DNA of 64,000 bases from an uncultured bacterium. Its GTDB lineage: Bacteria; Bacillota; Clostridia; Lachnospirales; Lachnospiraceae. Positions 54,001 to 61,089 of this stretch are shown here, piece after piece (the first letter of the stretch is position 1; every line of letters starts with the position of its first letter). The stretch covers positions 1 through 64,000 of the forward strand of contig CAMSTY010000009.1 of NCBI GenBank assembly GCA_947063875.1, in the 5' to 3' direction. The notes under the pieces were generated by a model. The model was not told the DNA's origin. It saw only the letters and a list, made by a program, of their open reading frames with translations, and did no database searches. A program made the translations under genes and the position numbers.

Positions 54001-54760
54001 TTTGGTAATTATGGAAGAATTGTATACATTAGAAATAGGAACAGTTACTTCGATGACTTCGCATGATTTGGGACAAATATTGAAAGTTTTGCAAAGTGAA
54101 TATAGTAATACGAAAGAACGTATGAGAGTTGCAAAATTAGAGCTGGCATATCGTGGAGTGTTAGAATGGGACAATATGAGATGTTTCCAGAAATGTTTAG
54201 AATCTTCACCGATAATGTACGCAGAGATGGTTTCTATTATTTACAAAAAAGATAATGAGGATGTTAAAAGGGAAGAAAGTGCAGATGAAAAAGTGATAAG
54301 TAGTGTTTTTTCACTATTTTATAATGCGAAGTTTTGCCCGGCTATAAATAATGGAAATGTAGAAAAAGAAAAATTATTTGAGTGGATAGATGAATTTGCG
54401 GAATTGTTAAGACAACAGCATCAGGCGAGGCTGTTTACTTCTCTTTTGGGCACCGTTTTTTCAAATTCACCGATAGGAGAAGATGGTTACTATCCACATG
54501 AATCAATTCGGGAAGCCATTCAGCAGTATGGAGATGAACGATTAGAGAACTCTTATGTGACAGGAATATTTAATCAACGAGGTGTTTTTAGTCCAACGGG
54601 TGGTGTAGAAGAACGGGGGTTTGCAAAGAAATATAAGGAAAATGCTGATGCAGTGAGAACAAGATATCCTAAAGTTGCTAATATATATGATAAACTGTGT
54701 GAGAGATATTTATATGATGCAGATTCGGAAAGAGAGTTGGAAGAATATGCAGGAATATAA
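51035..54760 (+). CDS. Unrecognised 1241-residue STAND-like protein
   Basis: I cannot name this protein. Residues 1-165 are helical and coiled-coil. Residues about 200-300 read like a nucleotide-binding fold (CIYVSGQCKEETIYCILNEL, then VVFVVRKEEEW and NTNIFIYGEE), but the P-loop lysine-rich motif is absent (SGQCKEET). Residues about 300-450 resemble the lid and winged-helix part of STAND ATPases (LEEAGMSHEVAYAMVEDTHG, LLLCGQWTEAEGDQ). About 700 helical residues follow, the likely sensor. The C-terminus holds a distinctive block (NQRGVFSPTGGVEERGFAKK, then RYPKVANIYDKL) that seems conserved in large bacterial proteins. AAAAAGGAG lies before the ATG. Its end overlaps the kinase gene. Confidence 0.55.
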   Translation: MIEEKVVEKTGEIVLGAAIDKLNAYKNKKEWSKLFIDAGEFFLQQVEGGDNIVEDMSNLLSRENMKELAKKTDEGSRYLLKDALHREMRSLMLRYEIPAQEAEGYISHFMTVIMHEIERENPTVYQKAYLGEWREQEEKQLAEIKKSISLVNTQLREIQSRKVEVYSLDQQEIELAKQTANPSLNLSFFEIDDEVFKEIFEEHIGDECIYVSGQCKEETIYCILNELRRLNTGKVVFVVRKEEEWQNLRQANEENPKLGGKILIPWFNAEQIYAIPNNTNIFIYGEEEYCAGKESIKVRKRKRSTIVKKLEEAGMSHEVAYAMVEDTHGLYVPLKKKIIRGKYNIVPNWVEGEENLIIPLLLCGQWTEAEGDQVVLEQLCGRKYEQIIEDIKPYMRGEEPFFVRFKIHGGVVYHLASVENAWDYLDNKVVIGDKRWTSYVSCVLEIISEPDPVFNFPQEQQDYAWLLPRGKPFWTGTLKEGLLRSFVMKAYYKKDVNSQKEIDRVVEKLLTEIKTLNQWLSIAKYFSILCEASPKAVIRRMDDEWINVTGLVEVFSRDKGDGLFGTNYYTHFIWGIEQFLSQKEYAAWAVRWFLKMHDLKIKYPISNSPKETLKQIFCAWCNVTVLSQEDKNFLAKEAFDNGYDIWELIYDELPGRNSHMVGSPSKPRYRTAEEPIMATYADLRYAYKEYLLLCLKHMDFDSERWIKIIGVANHFGEELRLKVFEKLEYELSYMDDMEIISIKNTIRNEIYRHRYFASSEWAMKEEVVKGYEEVLNSINTKNPVYEYQYLFKEVFGFPLLHPCPYSEEEKREINDRLREREIEEGVLRFKENGLNIKELVEICSKCEHSTLGKYLFDIYSDKIFDENLFLLLISDEAYKDIMILYLRTAYWKDKTCLGKAVAIAKEHHVNEGVLISILLIEVIDAEEMPLICFENEQIKKKYWKFRNYSHKDDEETCRFIIKEMRKYSDQVTLMDALHSYVKYFRPEEILVIMEELYTLEIGTVTSMTSHDLGQILKVLQSEYSNTKERMRVAKLELAYRGVLEWDNMRCFQKCLESSPIMYAEMVSIIYKKDNEDVKREESADEKVISSVFSLFYNAKFCPAINNGNVEKEKLFEWIDEFAELLRQQHQARLFTSLLGTVFSNSPIGEDGYYPHESIREAIQQYGDERLENSYVTGIFNQRGVFSPTGGVEERGFAKKYKENADAVRTRYPKVANIYDKLCERYLYDADSERELEEYAGI

Positions 54761-55985
54761 AGAAGCACCATGCAAGGTAAATAATAGAACTAAAGTGGGG
54801 GAGGGTGGAAATGGTATCGTTGGCTTGGTTCCCAATTTTGATAGGGAGACAGTTATAAAAATATTTAAAGTGAATAAAAAAATCATCAAAGAGGAATGTG
54901 ATAGAAGATATCGGCGATTTTGTAAAGAGATAGAAGTGCAGAAGGAACTTAGTTGTGAAATAGAAGGAGTTCTTTCAGTATACGACTTTAGTTTTCCAAA
55001 AGAATTTTTAGAAAAAAGTCCTGCGTGGTATACAATGACAAAAGCTGAGAAGTTTGTACTCCAGGATGGTTTATCTTTGATTGGAAAACTTAAAAAGATG
55101 TTGGAATTGGGTAAAATTCTAAGTGAAATACATAAAAAGGGTATGGCGTATAGAGATTTAAAGCCTGAAAACTTATTAGTTTTTAATGGGAGAATATATT
55201 TGGCTGATTATGGCTTGGTATGGATTTCTGGTGAAGTATCAATTATGCGCCAGACTGAACGATTAGGTCCAATAAAGATTATGCCACCAGAGTTAGAGGT
55301 GATGGAAGAACTTCGGCAATGTGACTATAAAAAATCAGATGTATATTTGTTTTCAAAAGTTGTATGGATGTATATAAATGAAAATAATCATGGTTATAGA
55401 GGCGAATATTCAAGGAATGATTCACAGAGAAAATTGAATATTAAGAGTGATTATGGAAAAACATTTGAACGTTTACACCAAATGATGGAAAGGAGTACAA
55501 AATATGACTGGAGTAAGCGCCCTTCAATTGATGAATGTATGGAACTGCTTAGACATCAGATTTTAATTTTAATGGGAGAATTTCCGGCAGAACAGGAGAA
55601 AGAGTATTTCATAAAGGAAAAAGTCGCATTTTATAAAGCACATGTAACTCCAGATATAGAAGCATATGAGACAGGGGAAAAGATTTATACATTTTTGCAT
55701 GACATGCTTCCTTTAATAAGAGTAAAAATTAAAAAAGAGGAGAAATGGTATGTCCTTTGTCCATATTCTGTTAAAATGCTTCAAGAAAAATTATTTGTTT
55801 TTTCAGAGGAGGTTTTTGAAAGAAATATAAGAAGATATGTAATGCATATACAACGATTAGAAATGGCTTCTCCGTACATAAAAGTAATTATTAAAGAATT
55901 TAATCAGCATGAAAGAGATAGCATTGAGAAATTAAATGCTGAAGTATTTGATCAAGAAGGGGAGGGGGAAATTATTTTGGAATAA
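54747..55985 (+). CDS. Serine/threonine protein kinase-like protein
   Basis: A 412-residue protein with a protein kinase domain in the first 280 residues: glycine loop 18-26 (GEGGNGIVG), lysine 38 (VIKIFK), catalytic YRDLKPEN (135-142, with Tyr for the usual His), and Asp154 in ADYG, the DFG place, then MPPELEVM. All main catalytic residues are present, so it should be active. The C-terminal 130 residues are not recognised. I choose ATG 54747, inside the end of the large gene by 14 bases, with GGAAGA upstream. Overlap implies translation coupling and joint function. No membrane segment is seen. Confidence 0.75.
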   Translation: MQEYKEAPCKVNNRTKVGEGGNGIVGLVPNFDRETVIKIFKVNKKIIKEECDRRYRRFCKEIEVQKELSCEIEGVLSVYDFSFPKEFLEKSPAWYTMTKAEKFVLQDGLSLIGKLKKMLELGKILSEIHKKGMAYRDLKPENLLVFNGRIYLADYGLVWISGEVSIMRQTERLGPIKIMPPELEVMEELRQCDYKKSDVYLFSKVVWMYINENNHGYRGEYSRNDSQRKLNIKSDYGKTFERLHQMMERSTKYDWSKRPSIDECMELLRHQILILMGEFPAEQEKEYFIKEKVAFYKAHVTPDIEAYETGEKIYTFLHDMLPLIRVKIKKEEKWYVLCPYSVKMLQEKLFVFSEEVFERNIRRYVMHIQRLEMASPYIKVIIKEFNQHERDSIEKLNAEVFDQEGEGEIILE

Positions 55986-56502
55986 TGTCAAAATACAATA
56001 GGCGGTAAAAATTCTACGATATGAGGACAATAGAAAGCCGTAAATCCAGACCGCATAATTGAGATGTTGCTAATACATTTTTTAGAGTAGGATAGAGACA
56101 TGTGAAATGTACTCACAATATGAAAAACCAGAATCGAAAGCTCAAAACAGAAATATACTTGATATAAAATTTAGGTAGATGGTAACATACACACTCAGTG
56201 GGCAAGCTAAGTGTGCATGTTGTAATAAGAATTAATATATTCTGCGACACAGATGCTGTCAGCCGAAAGGCATAACAGGGGCAGACGGGGAGAACTGGCA
56301 GACTTGCCAGACTTGCCAGTATACAGTATTCCATATCCGCAGATCAAGAAAATAGCGGCATTGAAAAATCACATATGGGAATTGTAAGAAAAGTGGAAAA
56401 CGAATATAGTAAAGACAGTTATCAAATCTGAAACATGTCATAGGTGTAATCTGCCTATTGCTTTCCGACAATTAGTTTACCCAATTAAGAAAATTCTTAT
56501 AA
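55986..56502. other. Gene-poor spacer inside the element
   Basis: About 520 bases follow the kinase gene without a supportable gene. The only structures I see are the inverted repeat ACTGGCA / TGCCAGT at 56294-56320 with a doubled GACTTGCCA. Its T tract is missing, so I do not call a terminator. Confidence 0.6.
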
Positions 56503-56531
56503 TTGAAAAAATGGCATTTCCAGCATATAAT
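56503..56531 (+). promoter_or_regulatory. SigA promoter for the AbiE pair
   Basis: TTGAAA at 56503, 17 bases, TATAAT at 56526. The AbiEi-like start follows 90 bases later. Confidence 0.75.
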
Positions 56532-56621
56532 AATGAATAAATCAAGGGATTTTCGGCGTATAAAAAATATATAAATTGGGATTTGGGATAAATTGATATT
56601 TCAGAGATAGAGGTGATGTAA

Positions 56622-57032
56622 ATGGCTGTCATGGCATACAATGATCAGTTAAGAAGCTTATTGGCTAATGTAGAATGCGTACTGGCTCTTGATACGGCGG
56701 CAGATTTTTTGGGTTTGACAAATGGCGGTTATAGAGGCGTAGCACAAATATTTGTGAATAAAAAGCAGAACATAGAGGGAACAGAACAAATTCTGGTGCC
56801 ATCATTGGAGAAGCTTGAGTGTGAAAAGCGGAACGGGTTAGTATGCACTACAGCAAACCAGGCGATTATTGATCTTCTGGAGCAAAATGGTGATGAGCAG
56901 ATCATTACAGAAAGCCTGGCAAATTATTACGAGGAACACAATGAGAGCTTTGATGGGCTTAATATGCCTGAGCATTTGCATGCGAGATTTGAAAAGTATC
57001 GAGATTGGGCATTGGAATATTATGAAGAGTAG
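56622..57032 (+). CDS. AbiEi-like antitoxin (short)
   Basis: A 136-residue protein resembling the C-terminal part of AbiEi-type antitoxins of type IV toxin-antitoxin systems. Residues 1-35 hold a helix-turn-helix-like ALDTAADFLGLTNGGY. The segment LVCTTANQAIIDLLEQNGDE, then ITESLANYYEEHNES, fits the family. AbiEi proteins are usually longer (about 190 or more), so it may be shortened or a different subtype. AGGTGAT lies before the ATG. An AbiEii remnant follows three bases later, which supports the call. Confidence 0.55.
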   Translation: MAVMAYNDQLRSLLANVECVLALDTAADFLGLTNGGYRGVAQIFVNKKQNIEGTEQILVPSLEKLECEKRNGLVCTTANQAIIDLLEQNGDEQIITESLANYYEEHNESFDGLNMPEHLHARFEKYRDWALEYYEE

Positions 57033-57035
57033 GTG

Positions 57036-57615
57036 ATGCGTATAGATTTGATGGAATTTTTGTACAGAGTAATGGAAGAACTGTTAAATGCAGGTATACC
57101 GATTGTCTTTAAAGGGGCAATGGTCCTAAATTAGGATATTCGGTGAACGAAAATCTGCAGGTTTCAAAATCGTTAATGAAATGGGAGAGAAAATTGCGAG
57201 TATTGATTTAAGCGTCAGACAGAATCGATTTTGTAGTCATTATATTTCCTATGTCAATGGAGTATCTATTACAGGTGCCAGCTTGTCAAAAATGCTATCA
57301 GATAAAATATATGCAATTTCGGGTCAAAATGTATGTCGAAGAATGAAAGATGTGTTGGATATTTATGTAATGTCTTTTATTACAAAAATTAACACAGACA
57401 AATTGTACGAGATATGGAGTGAAACTGGCAGAGAACTGGGAAATTTTGAAGTATATAAAACACAGGTGACGGAACTTAATGAAGCCTATAACAAAATGAA
57501 GGGCATAAGGAATAAACCGGATTTTATAGAGGTATATCAACGGGTAAGAGATATAATATGTGGACTTGAGCTTCAAAAAGAAAAGGCAATTTCAAATAAG
57601 GAAAAATCGAGATAG
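57036..57615 (+). pseudogene. Broken AbiEii-like nucleotidyltransferase toxin
   Basis: The first 32 codons from ATG 57036 read MRIDLMEFLYRVMEELLNAG, then IPIVFKGAMVLN and a stop at 57132. This matches the AbiEii start, where FKGG is part of the active site. A different frame then opens near 57130 (IFGERKSAGFKIVNEMGEK) and runs to 57615, carrying the later AbiEii part (SLSKMLSDKIYAI, RRMKDVLDIY). The part between, where the catalytic DxD should lie, is missing. A deletion plus frameshift has therefore removed the toxin. An internal ATG at 57181 could still make a 144-residue fragment without the active site. Confidence 0.6.
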
Positions 57616-57648
57616 TATTTTATTGGTAAGTAAACAATAAAAAGATGG

Positions 57649-57684
57649 AGACATTATGCTGATATTTTAGGATAATGTCTTTTC
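57649..57684 (+). terminator. Terminator after the AbiE remnant
   Basis: AGACATTAT pairs with ATAATGTCT around 14 bases, then TTTCTATTTA. It ends the last transcription unit of the element. Confidence 0.65.
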
Positions 57685-57728
57685 TATTTAGAAGCTAAAA
57701 CTAGAAAAGGATTAGGTAATCAAAAATA

Positions 57729-57861
57729 ACTTAGCAATAACTTTCCATCAATTTTCAGGGTACTTAGCAATAATTTACCATCACCCTAACGAAGTTATGC
57801 GGATTTGTGGACTTTGGGTTTAAAAAAATGAAAAAAATTACGTAGCAATAACTTGACATCA
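57729..57861 (+). repeat. Three 22-base direct repeats beside the right junction
   Basis: Copies at 57729-57750, 57762-57783 and 57840-57861 share ACTTAGCAATAA and an ending CATCA, with a few differences. The third ends two bases before attR. Such clusters next to a recombination core are typical of integrase arm-binding sites. The remaining bases of this stretch (57616-57863) hold only a terminator and AT-rich DNA. Confidence 0.7.
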
Positions 57862-57863
57862 AA

Positions 57864-57894
57864 GGGGTGGGGGGCGTTGTGTGTGAGGGATAGT
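57864..57894 (+). repeat. attR: right 31-base direct repeat, with displaced subtilase gene end
   Basis: Identical to 49200-49230. Read in the subtilase frame it gives GWGALCVRDS and then, at 57895-57906, L-P-G-stop. These last codons are the original 3' end of the subtilase gene, cut off by the insertion. Confidence 0.85.
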
Positions 57895-58039
57895 TTGCCG
57901 GGGTGATTAAAAATTTGATGTCGATATAATAGTATTGATAGCATTTTTTACCAAATAGGGATATAATATTGCTTATAAATAAAAGTCAGAAACAAATAGG
58001 GATGATAACGATAACTGATATTGTACCAAATTATATAAG

Positions 58040-58224
58040 AATCGCTTCCAGAACCAATCAGCGAATTATCATAAAAAAGAAGGCCGAATTCATGGTGCAT
58101 TGGAACTGTGCCGCAGTAAAGGATCTATTGTCCGCAGCGATGTAGAAATGGAACTTGGCGTATCCCAATCGATGGCAATCCTGCTTTTGCGGGAGTTAAC
58201 GGAGAATTTTACGTTTCACCTTTA
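58040..58224 (+). pseudogene. Remnant of a winged-helix C-terminal domain
   Basis: A frame without a start reads KKEGRIHGALELC, then SIVRSDVEMELGVSQSMAIL and LLREL before a stop. This resembles the winged-helix end of AlbA_2/ATPase-type regulators (I x x x D I E x x L G V S). The rest of such a gene is absent. It lies just outside attR, so it may be debris of an earlier insertion. The 57907-58039 bases are AT-rich and show no gene. Confidence 0.45.
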
Positions 58225-58258
58225 AAGCGGCCTGGCCCGGCCGCTTTAAAGGCGAAAC
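58213..58258. terminator. Long inverted repeat, likely terminator for the hemerythrin gene
   Basis: Arms of about 20 bases (GTTTC-x-CCTTTAAAGCGGCC and the matching right arm) enclose six bases. On the minus strand it follows the hemerythrin stop at 58264, but the run after the stem is not T-rich. It also covers the end of the remnant. Confidence 0.6.
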
Positions 58259-58263
58259 AGATT

Positions 58264-58665
58264 TTATGATTGACTTAAAAACGCACCCAGTTTCTTATCT
58301 TCCGTTCTGATATGGGACATCAGGAGGCTGATATGCTTATTCAGCTTCCCCAATTCTTCAATCGTCGGACCGGATATCGATATTTGAGATGTAATCTCCT
58401 TGAGTGTCTGCTTATATTTTTCATGGAAGGCTCTGTGTGCGGTAAATCCGGGATAGCTGCGTTGCTTCTGTAATTGTTCTTCATGCGAGAAATGCTGGTT
58501 CACATAGCTATTTAAAAATTTGATAGTTTCATCCATAGAAGCCCGTCCCTTGCCCGCGCTGCAGGCCTCCAGCAATTTGTTCACTGCCTGGATCAATTCC
58601 CGATGCTCATTGTCTATTGTTGCATTGCCTGTTTCCAAATTTTTTGTAAATTCATATCTACTCAT
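58264..58665 (-). CDS. Bacteriohemerythrin
   Basis: A 133-residue diiron oxygen-binding protein. The iron ligands are visible: NEHRELI, HFSHEE (first two residues of the pair), HRAFHEKY, and HIRTEDKKLG with the aspartate. A four-helix bundle without membrane segments is expected. AAGGAGAA lies before the ATG. It is alone on the minus strand. In anaerobes such proteins bind, sense or store oxygen. A weak regulatory meaning for motility is known in other species, but not shown here. Confidence 0.9.
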   Translation of the reverse strand: MSRYEFTKNLETGNATIDNEHRELIQAVNKLLEACSAGKGRASMDETIKFLNSYVNQHFSHEEQLQKQRSYPGFTAHRAFHEKYKQTLKEITSQISISGPTIEELGKLNKHISLLMSHIRTEDKKLGAFLSQS

Positions 58666-58751
58666 TGGTATTCTCCTTCATTTTTGATATATGGCGATAA
58701 TATGATACCATGAAAGTATACAAGATTCAATATGTTACACGATTTATTTAT

Positions 58752-58789
58752 TTTGGACATGGCACACTGCTTTGGACATGGCACGCTGC
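58752..58789. repeat. Two tandem 19-base repeats
   Basis: TTTGGACATGGCACACTGC is followed at once by the same unit with one change (ACGC for ACAC). It sits in the gap between the hemerythrin and alpha-glucosidase genes. Function unknown; a regulator site is possible. Confidence 0.75.
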
Positions 58790-58920
58790 TGAATGCTCTG
58801 CAGTATCCAGGGGTGAAGCTGTTACTTTAAGAAAACAGGCATAAGCCGATGGTTTTGTGGGTGGGGTATATATCAGAGAGGAATGCCAGAGAAGAATATT
58901 AGAAAGGAATGGTGAAAACA

Positions 58921-60546
58921 ATGACAAAAAACAGGGAACCGTGGTGGAAAAAATCTGTAATTTATCAGATCTACCCACGCAGCTTTCAGGACAGCAACGG
59001 TGATGGAATCGGGGATATCCGGGGGATTATTAACCGGTTGGATTATCTGGAGGATTTAGGCATTGATGCAGTATGGCTCTCCCCGGTTTACCGTTCGCCT
59101 CAGGATGACAACGGCTATGATATTTCGGATTACCGGGACATTGATCCAATGTTTGGAACCTTGGGGGATATGGAAGAACTGATTGAGAAGGCGAAACAGC
59201 GGGGAATACGGATTATTATGGACTTGGTGCTCAATCATACTTCGGACGAACATCCCTGGTTCCAGGAGGCTAAAAAGGGCCGTGACAATCCATTTCATGA
59301 TTATTATGTCTGGCGGGACGGAGTGGAGGGAGAGCTGCCTAACGATATGCGGGCCTGCTTCGGGGGTTCGGCCTGGCAGTGGGTGCCGGAGACGGGGCGG
59401 TATTATTTTCATCAGTTTTCCGTAAAGCAGCCGGATTTAAATTGGGAGAACCCTAAGGTGCGCCGGGAAATCTATGATATGATTCTATGGTGGATGGACA
59501 AGGGGGTTGGCGGCTTTCGTCTGGATGTGATTGACCAGATTGCCAAGGAGCCGGACAGGAAAATTACCAGCAATGGTCCCAGGCTTCACGAATTTATTCA
59601 GGAGTTGAGCCGTGAGACGTTTCAAAAGGGAGACTTAATCACAGTGGGAGAGACTTGGGGCGCCAGTCCCCAGATTGCCAGAAAATACAGCAATCCGGAT
59701 GGCTCTGAGTTCTCCATGGTATTTCAGTTTGAGCATATGGAACTGGACCAGCAGGCGGGCGGCCAGAAATGGGATTTGGAACAGCTTTCCTTTCGGAGGC
59801 TGAAAGAGGTATTAAATAAATGGCAGACAGAATTGTATGGATGCGGCTGGAACAGCCTGTTCTGGGACAATCATGATCTGCCCAGAATTGTGTCCCGGTG
59901 GGGAAATGACGGCAGATATCGGGCGGAATCCGCGAAAATGCTGGCGATTTTGCTTCATGGAATGCAGGGAACTCCTTATATTTACCAGGGAGAGGAACTG
60001 GGAATGACCAATATCCGGTATGAGATCGGGGAGTACCGGGATATTGAGACCCTCCATATGTATCAGGAACGATTGGAAAAGGGGTATCCGCCAGAGGAGA
60101 TCATGAAATCGATATATGCCAAAAGCCGTGATAATGCGAGGACACCGATGCAGTGGAGCAGGGAGGCGCAGGCGGGATTTACAAAAGGGATTCCCTGGAT
60201 GAAGGTAAATCCTAATTATCGGGAAATTTATGCAGAAGATCAGATAAATGACCCGGATTCCATCTATAGCTGCTATAAATATCTGGTGAATCTGCGCAAG
60301 GAGTATTCTGTTTTTGCAGACGGCCGGTTTTTTATGCTGGCAGAGGACAGTGAACAGATCTTTGCCTATGTCCGGGAGGATGAAAAGCATCGCCTGCTGG
60401 TAGTCTGCAATTTTTTTGAGGAACAGGCAGATTGCGGCCTGCAGGCAGAGTGGGAAGGCATGGAACTGGTAATAAGCAATTATAAGGACGCAGGAGGCGA
60501 AATGCTGCGGCCTTATGAGGCGAGAATGTATCTTGCAAGGAAATGA
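58921..60546 (+). CDS. GH13 alpha-glucosidase (oligo-1,6-glucosidase / trehalose-6-phosphate hydrolase type)
   Basis: A 541-residue glycoside hydrolase of family 13 that hydrolyses alpha-glucosidic bonds in short oligosaccharides. The conserved regions are DLVLNHTSDEH, GFRLDVID (nucleophile Asp202), TVGETWG (acid/base Glu244) and FWDNHDLPR. The start YQIYPRSFQDSNGDGIGDI is typical of oligo-1,6-glucosidases and TreC. Exact substrate cannot be assigned. A trehalose-type PTS gene begins at the other end of the window, so trehalose-6-phosphate is a possible substrate. I start at ATG 58921, with GGTGA upstream; ATG 58909 sits on its own ribosome site. Confidence 0.92.
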   Translation: MTKNREPWWKKSVIYQIYPRSFQDSNGDGIGDIRGIINRLDYLEDLGIDAVWLSPVYRSPQDDNGYDISDYRDIDPMFGTLGDMEELIEKAKQRGIRIIMDLVLNHTSDEHPWFQEAKKGRDNPFHDYYVWRDGVEGELPNDMRACFGGSAWQWVPETGRYYFHQFSVKQPDLNWENPKVRREIYDMILWWMDKGVGGFRLDVIDQIAKEPDRKITSNGPRLHEFIQELSRETFQKGDLITVGETWGASPQIARKYSNPDGSEFSMVFQFEHMELDQQAGGQKWDLEQLSFRRLKEVLNKWQTELYGCGWNSLFWDNHDLPRIVSRWGNDGRYRAESAKMLAILLHGMQGTPYIYQGEELGMTNIRYEIGEYRDIETLHMYQERLEKGYPPEEIMKSIYAKSRDNARTPMQWSREAQAGFTKGIPWMKVNPNYREIYAEDQINDPDSIYSCYKYLVNLRKEYSVFADGRFFMLAEDSEQIFAYVREDEKHRLLVVCNFFEEQADCGLQAEWEGMELVISNYKDAGGEMLRPYEARMYLARK

Positions 60547-60585
60547 GGCAAAAATATATCCTGCAAGAAAATAGAGAAATGCTGC

Positions 60586-61089
60586 TTATGCAAACACCTC
60601 CCGAATCACCTTCCCTAATGCCAATGCAGCTTTGGACTGATAGGTAGAATAGGGATGTGCCAGCGCCAGTTCCAAAAATACGCCTTCTTCCCCGATGGAA
60701 AGATACACGGTATCCGGATAATCCTCGGCGCAGGAGTGGTAGGTGAAGGCAAGGCCAAGTCCGGCCCGGGCCATGGAGGCGCCTAAGTCGGCGGAAATGT
60801 TGGTGTTGTAGGCGATGGGCTTCATGCCTGCCTTCTGGAACTGGCGGCGGCTGGTGCTGCCGAGTATGGTATCATAATCGCTTAAAATATATTCAAAGGG
60901 AGCCGTATCCTGCAGGTCGATCCAGCAATAGGAAGAGTCCTTCCGTTTATGGGCGAACTGCATAACCGGATGATTTCGGTTGGCGACAATAAAAATCTCA
61001 TCTTTCTTAATAAATTCTACTTCGTGGGTCAGACGTGTTAAAGGCAGGGCCACCACAGCCAGGTCAATGGAGCCTTCAATCAGTAGGAT
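60586..61089 (-). pseudogene. LysR-type regulator lacking its DNA-binding half
   Basis: The substrate-binding domain of a LysR regulator remains (LIEGSIDLAVVALPLT, later SMARAGLGLAFTY). Frame can be followed to about 61089. The N-terminal helix-turn-helix, about 90 residues plus linker, is gone. An ATG at 61056 could start a 156-residue product, but it could not bind DNA. The sequence beyond 61089 belongs to a transporter read the other way. See findings. Confidence 0.65.

Larger units (their letters stand above)
49200..57894. mobile_element. Integrative element of about 8.7 kb in the 3' end of the subtilase gene
   Basis: A perfect 31-base direct repeat (49200-49230 and 57864-57894) flanks an AT-rich segment unlike its GC-richer neighbours. 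The repeat encodes GWGALCVRDS of the subtilase. The left copy continues into a new stop after three codons. The right copy continues into the original end, L-P-G-stop. This is the arrangement expected of a site-specific element that integrates into a gene end and restores the frame. No integrase or transposase lies between the repeats. Cargo: AlbA_2 regulator, large STAND-like protein, kinase, broken AbiE pair. Confidence 0.8.

Noticed and set aside
56294..56320. Inverted repeat with doubled GACTTGCCA inside the element
   Set aside because: No T tract follows, and the two repeats are too few and too short for a CRISPR or iteron array. Kept only as a note in the spacer entry.
57729..57861. CRISPR array
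   Set aside because: Three units with unequal gaps (11 and 56 bases), imperfect copies and no cas genes. An attachment-related role fits better.
49200..57894. Ordinary transposon with target-site duplication
   Set aside because: A 31-base duplication is far longer than any usual transposon target duplication, and no transposase or long terminal inverted repeat is present.
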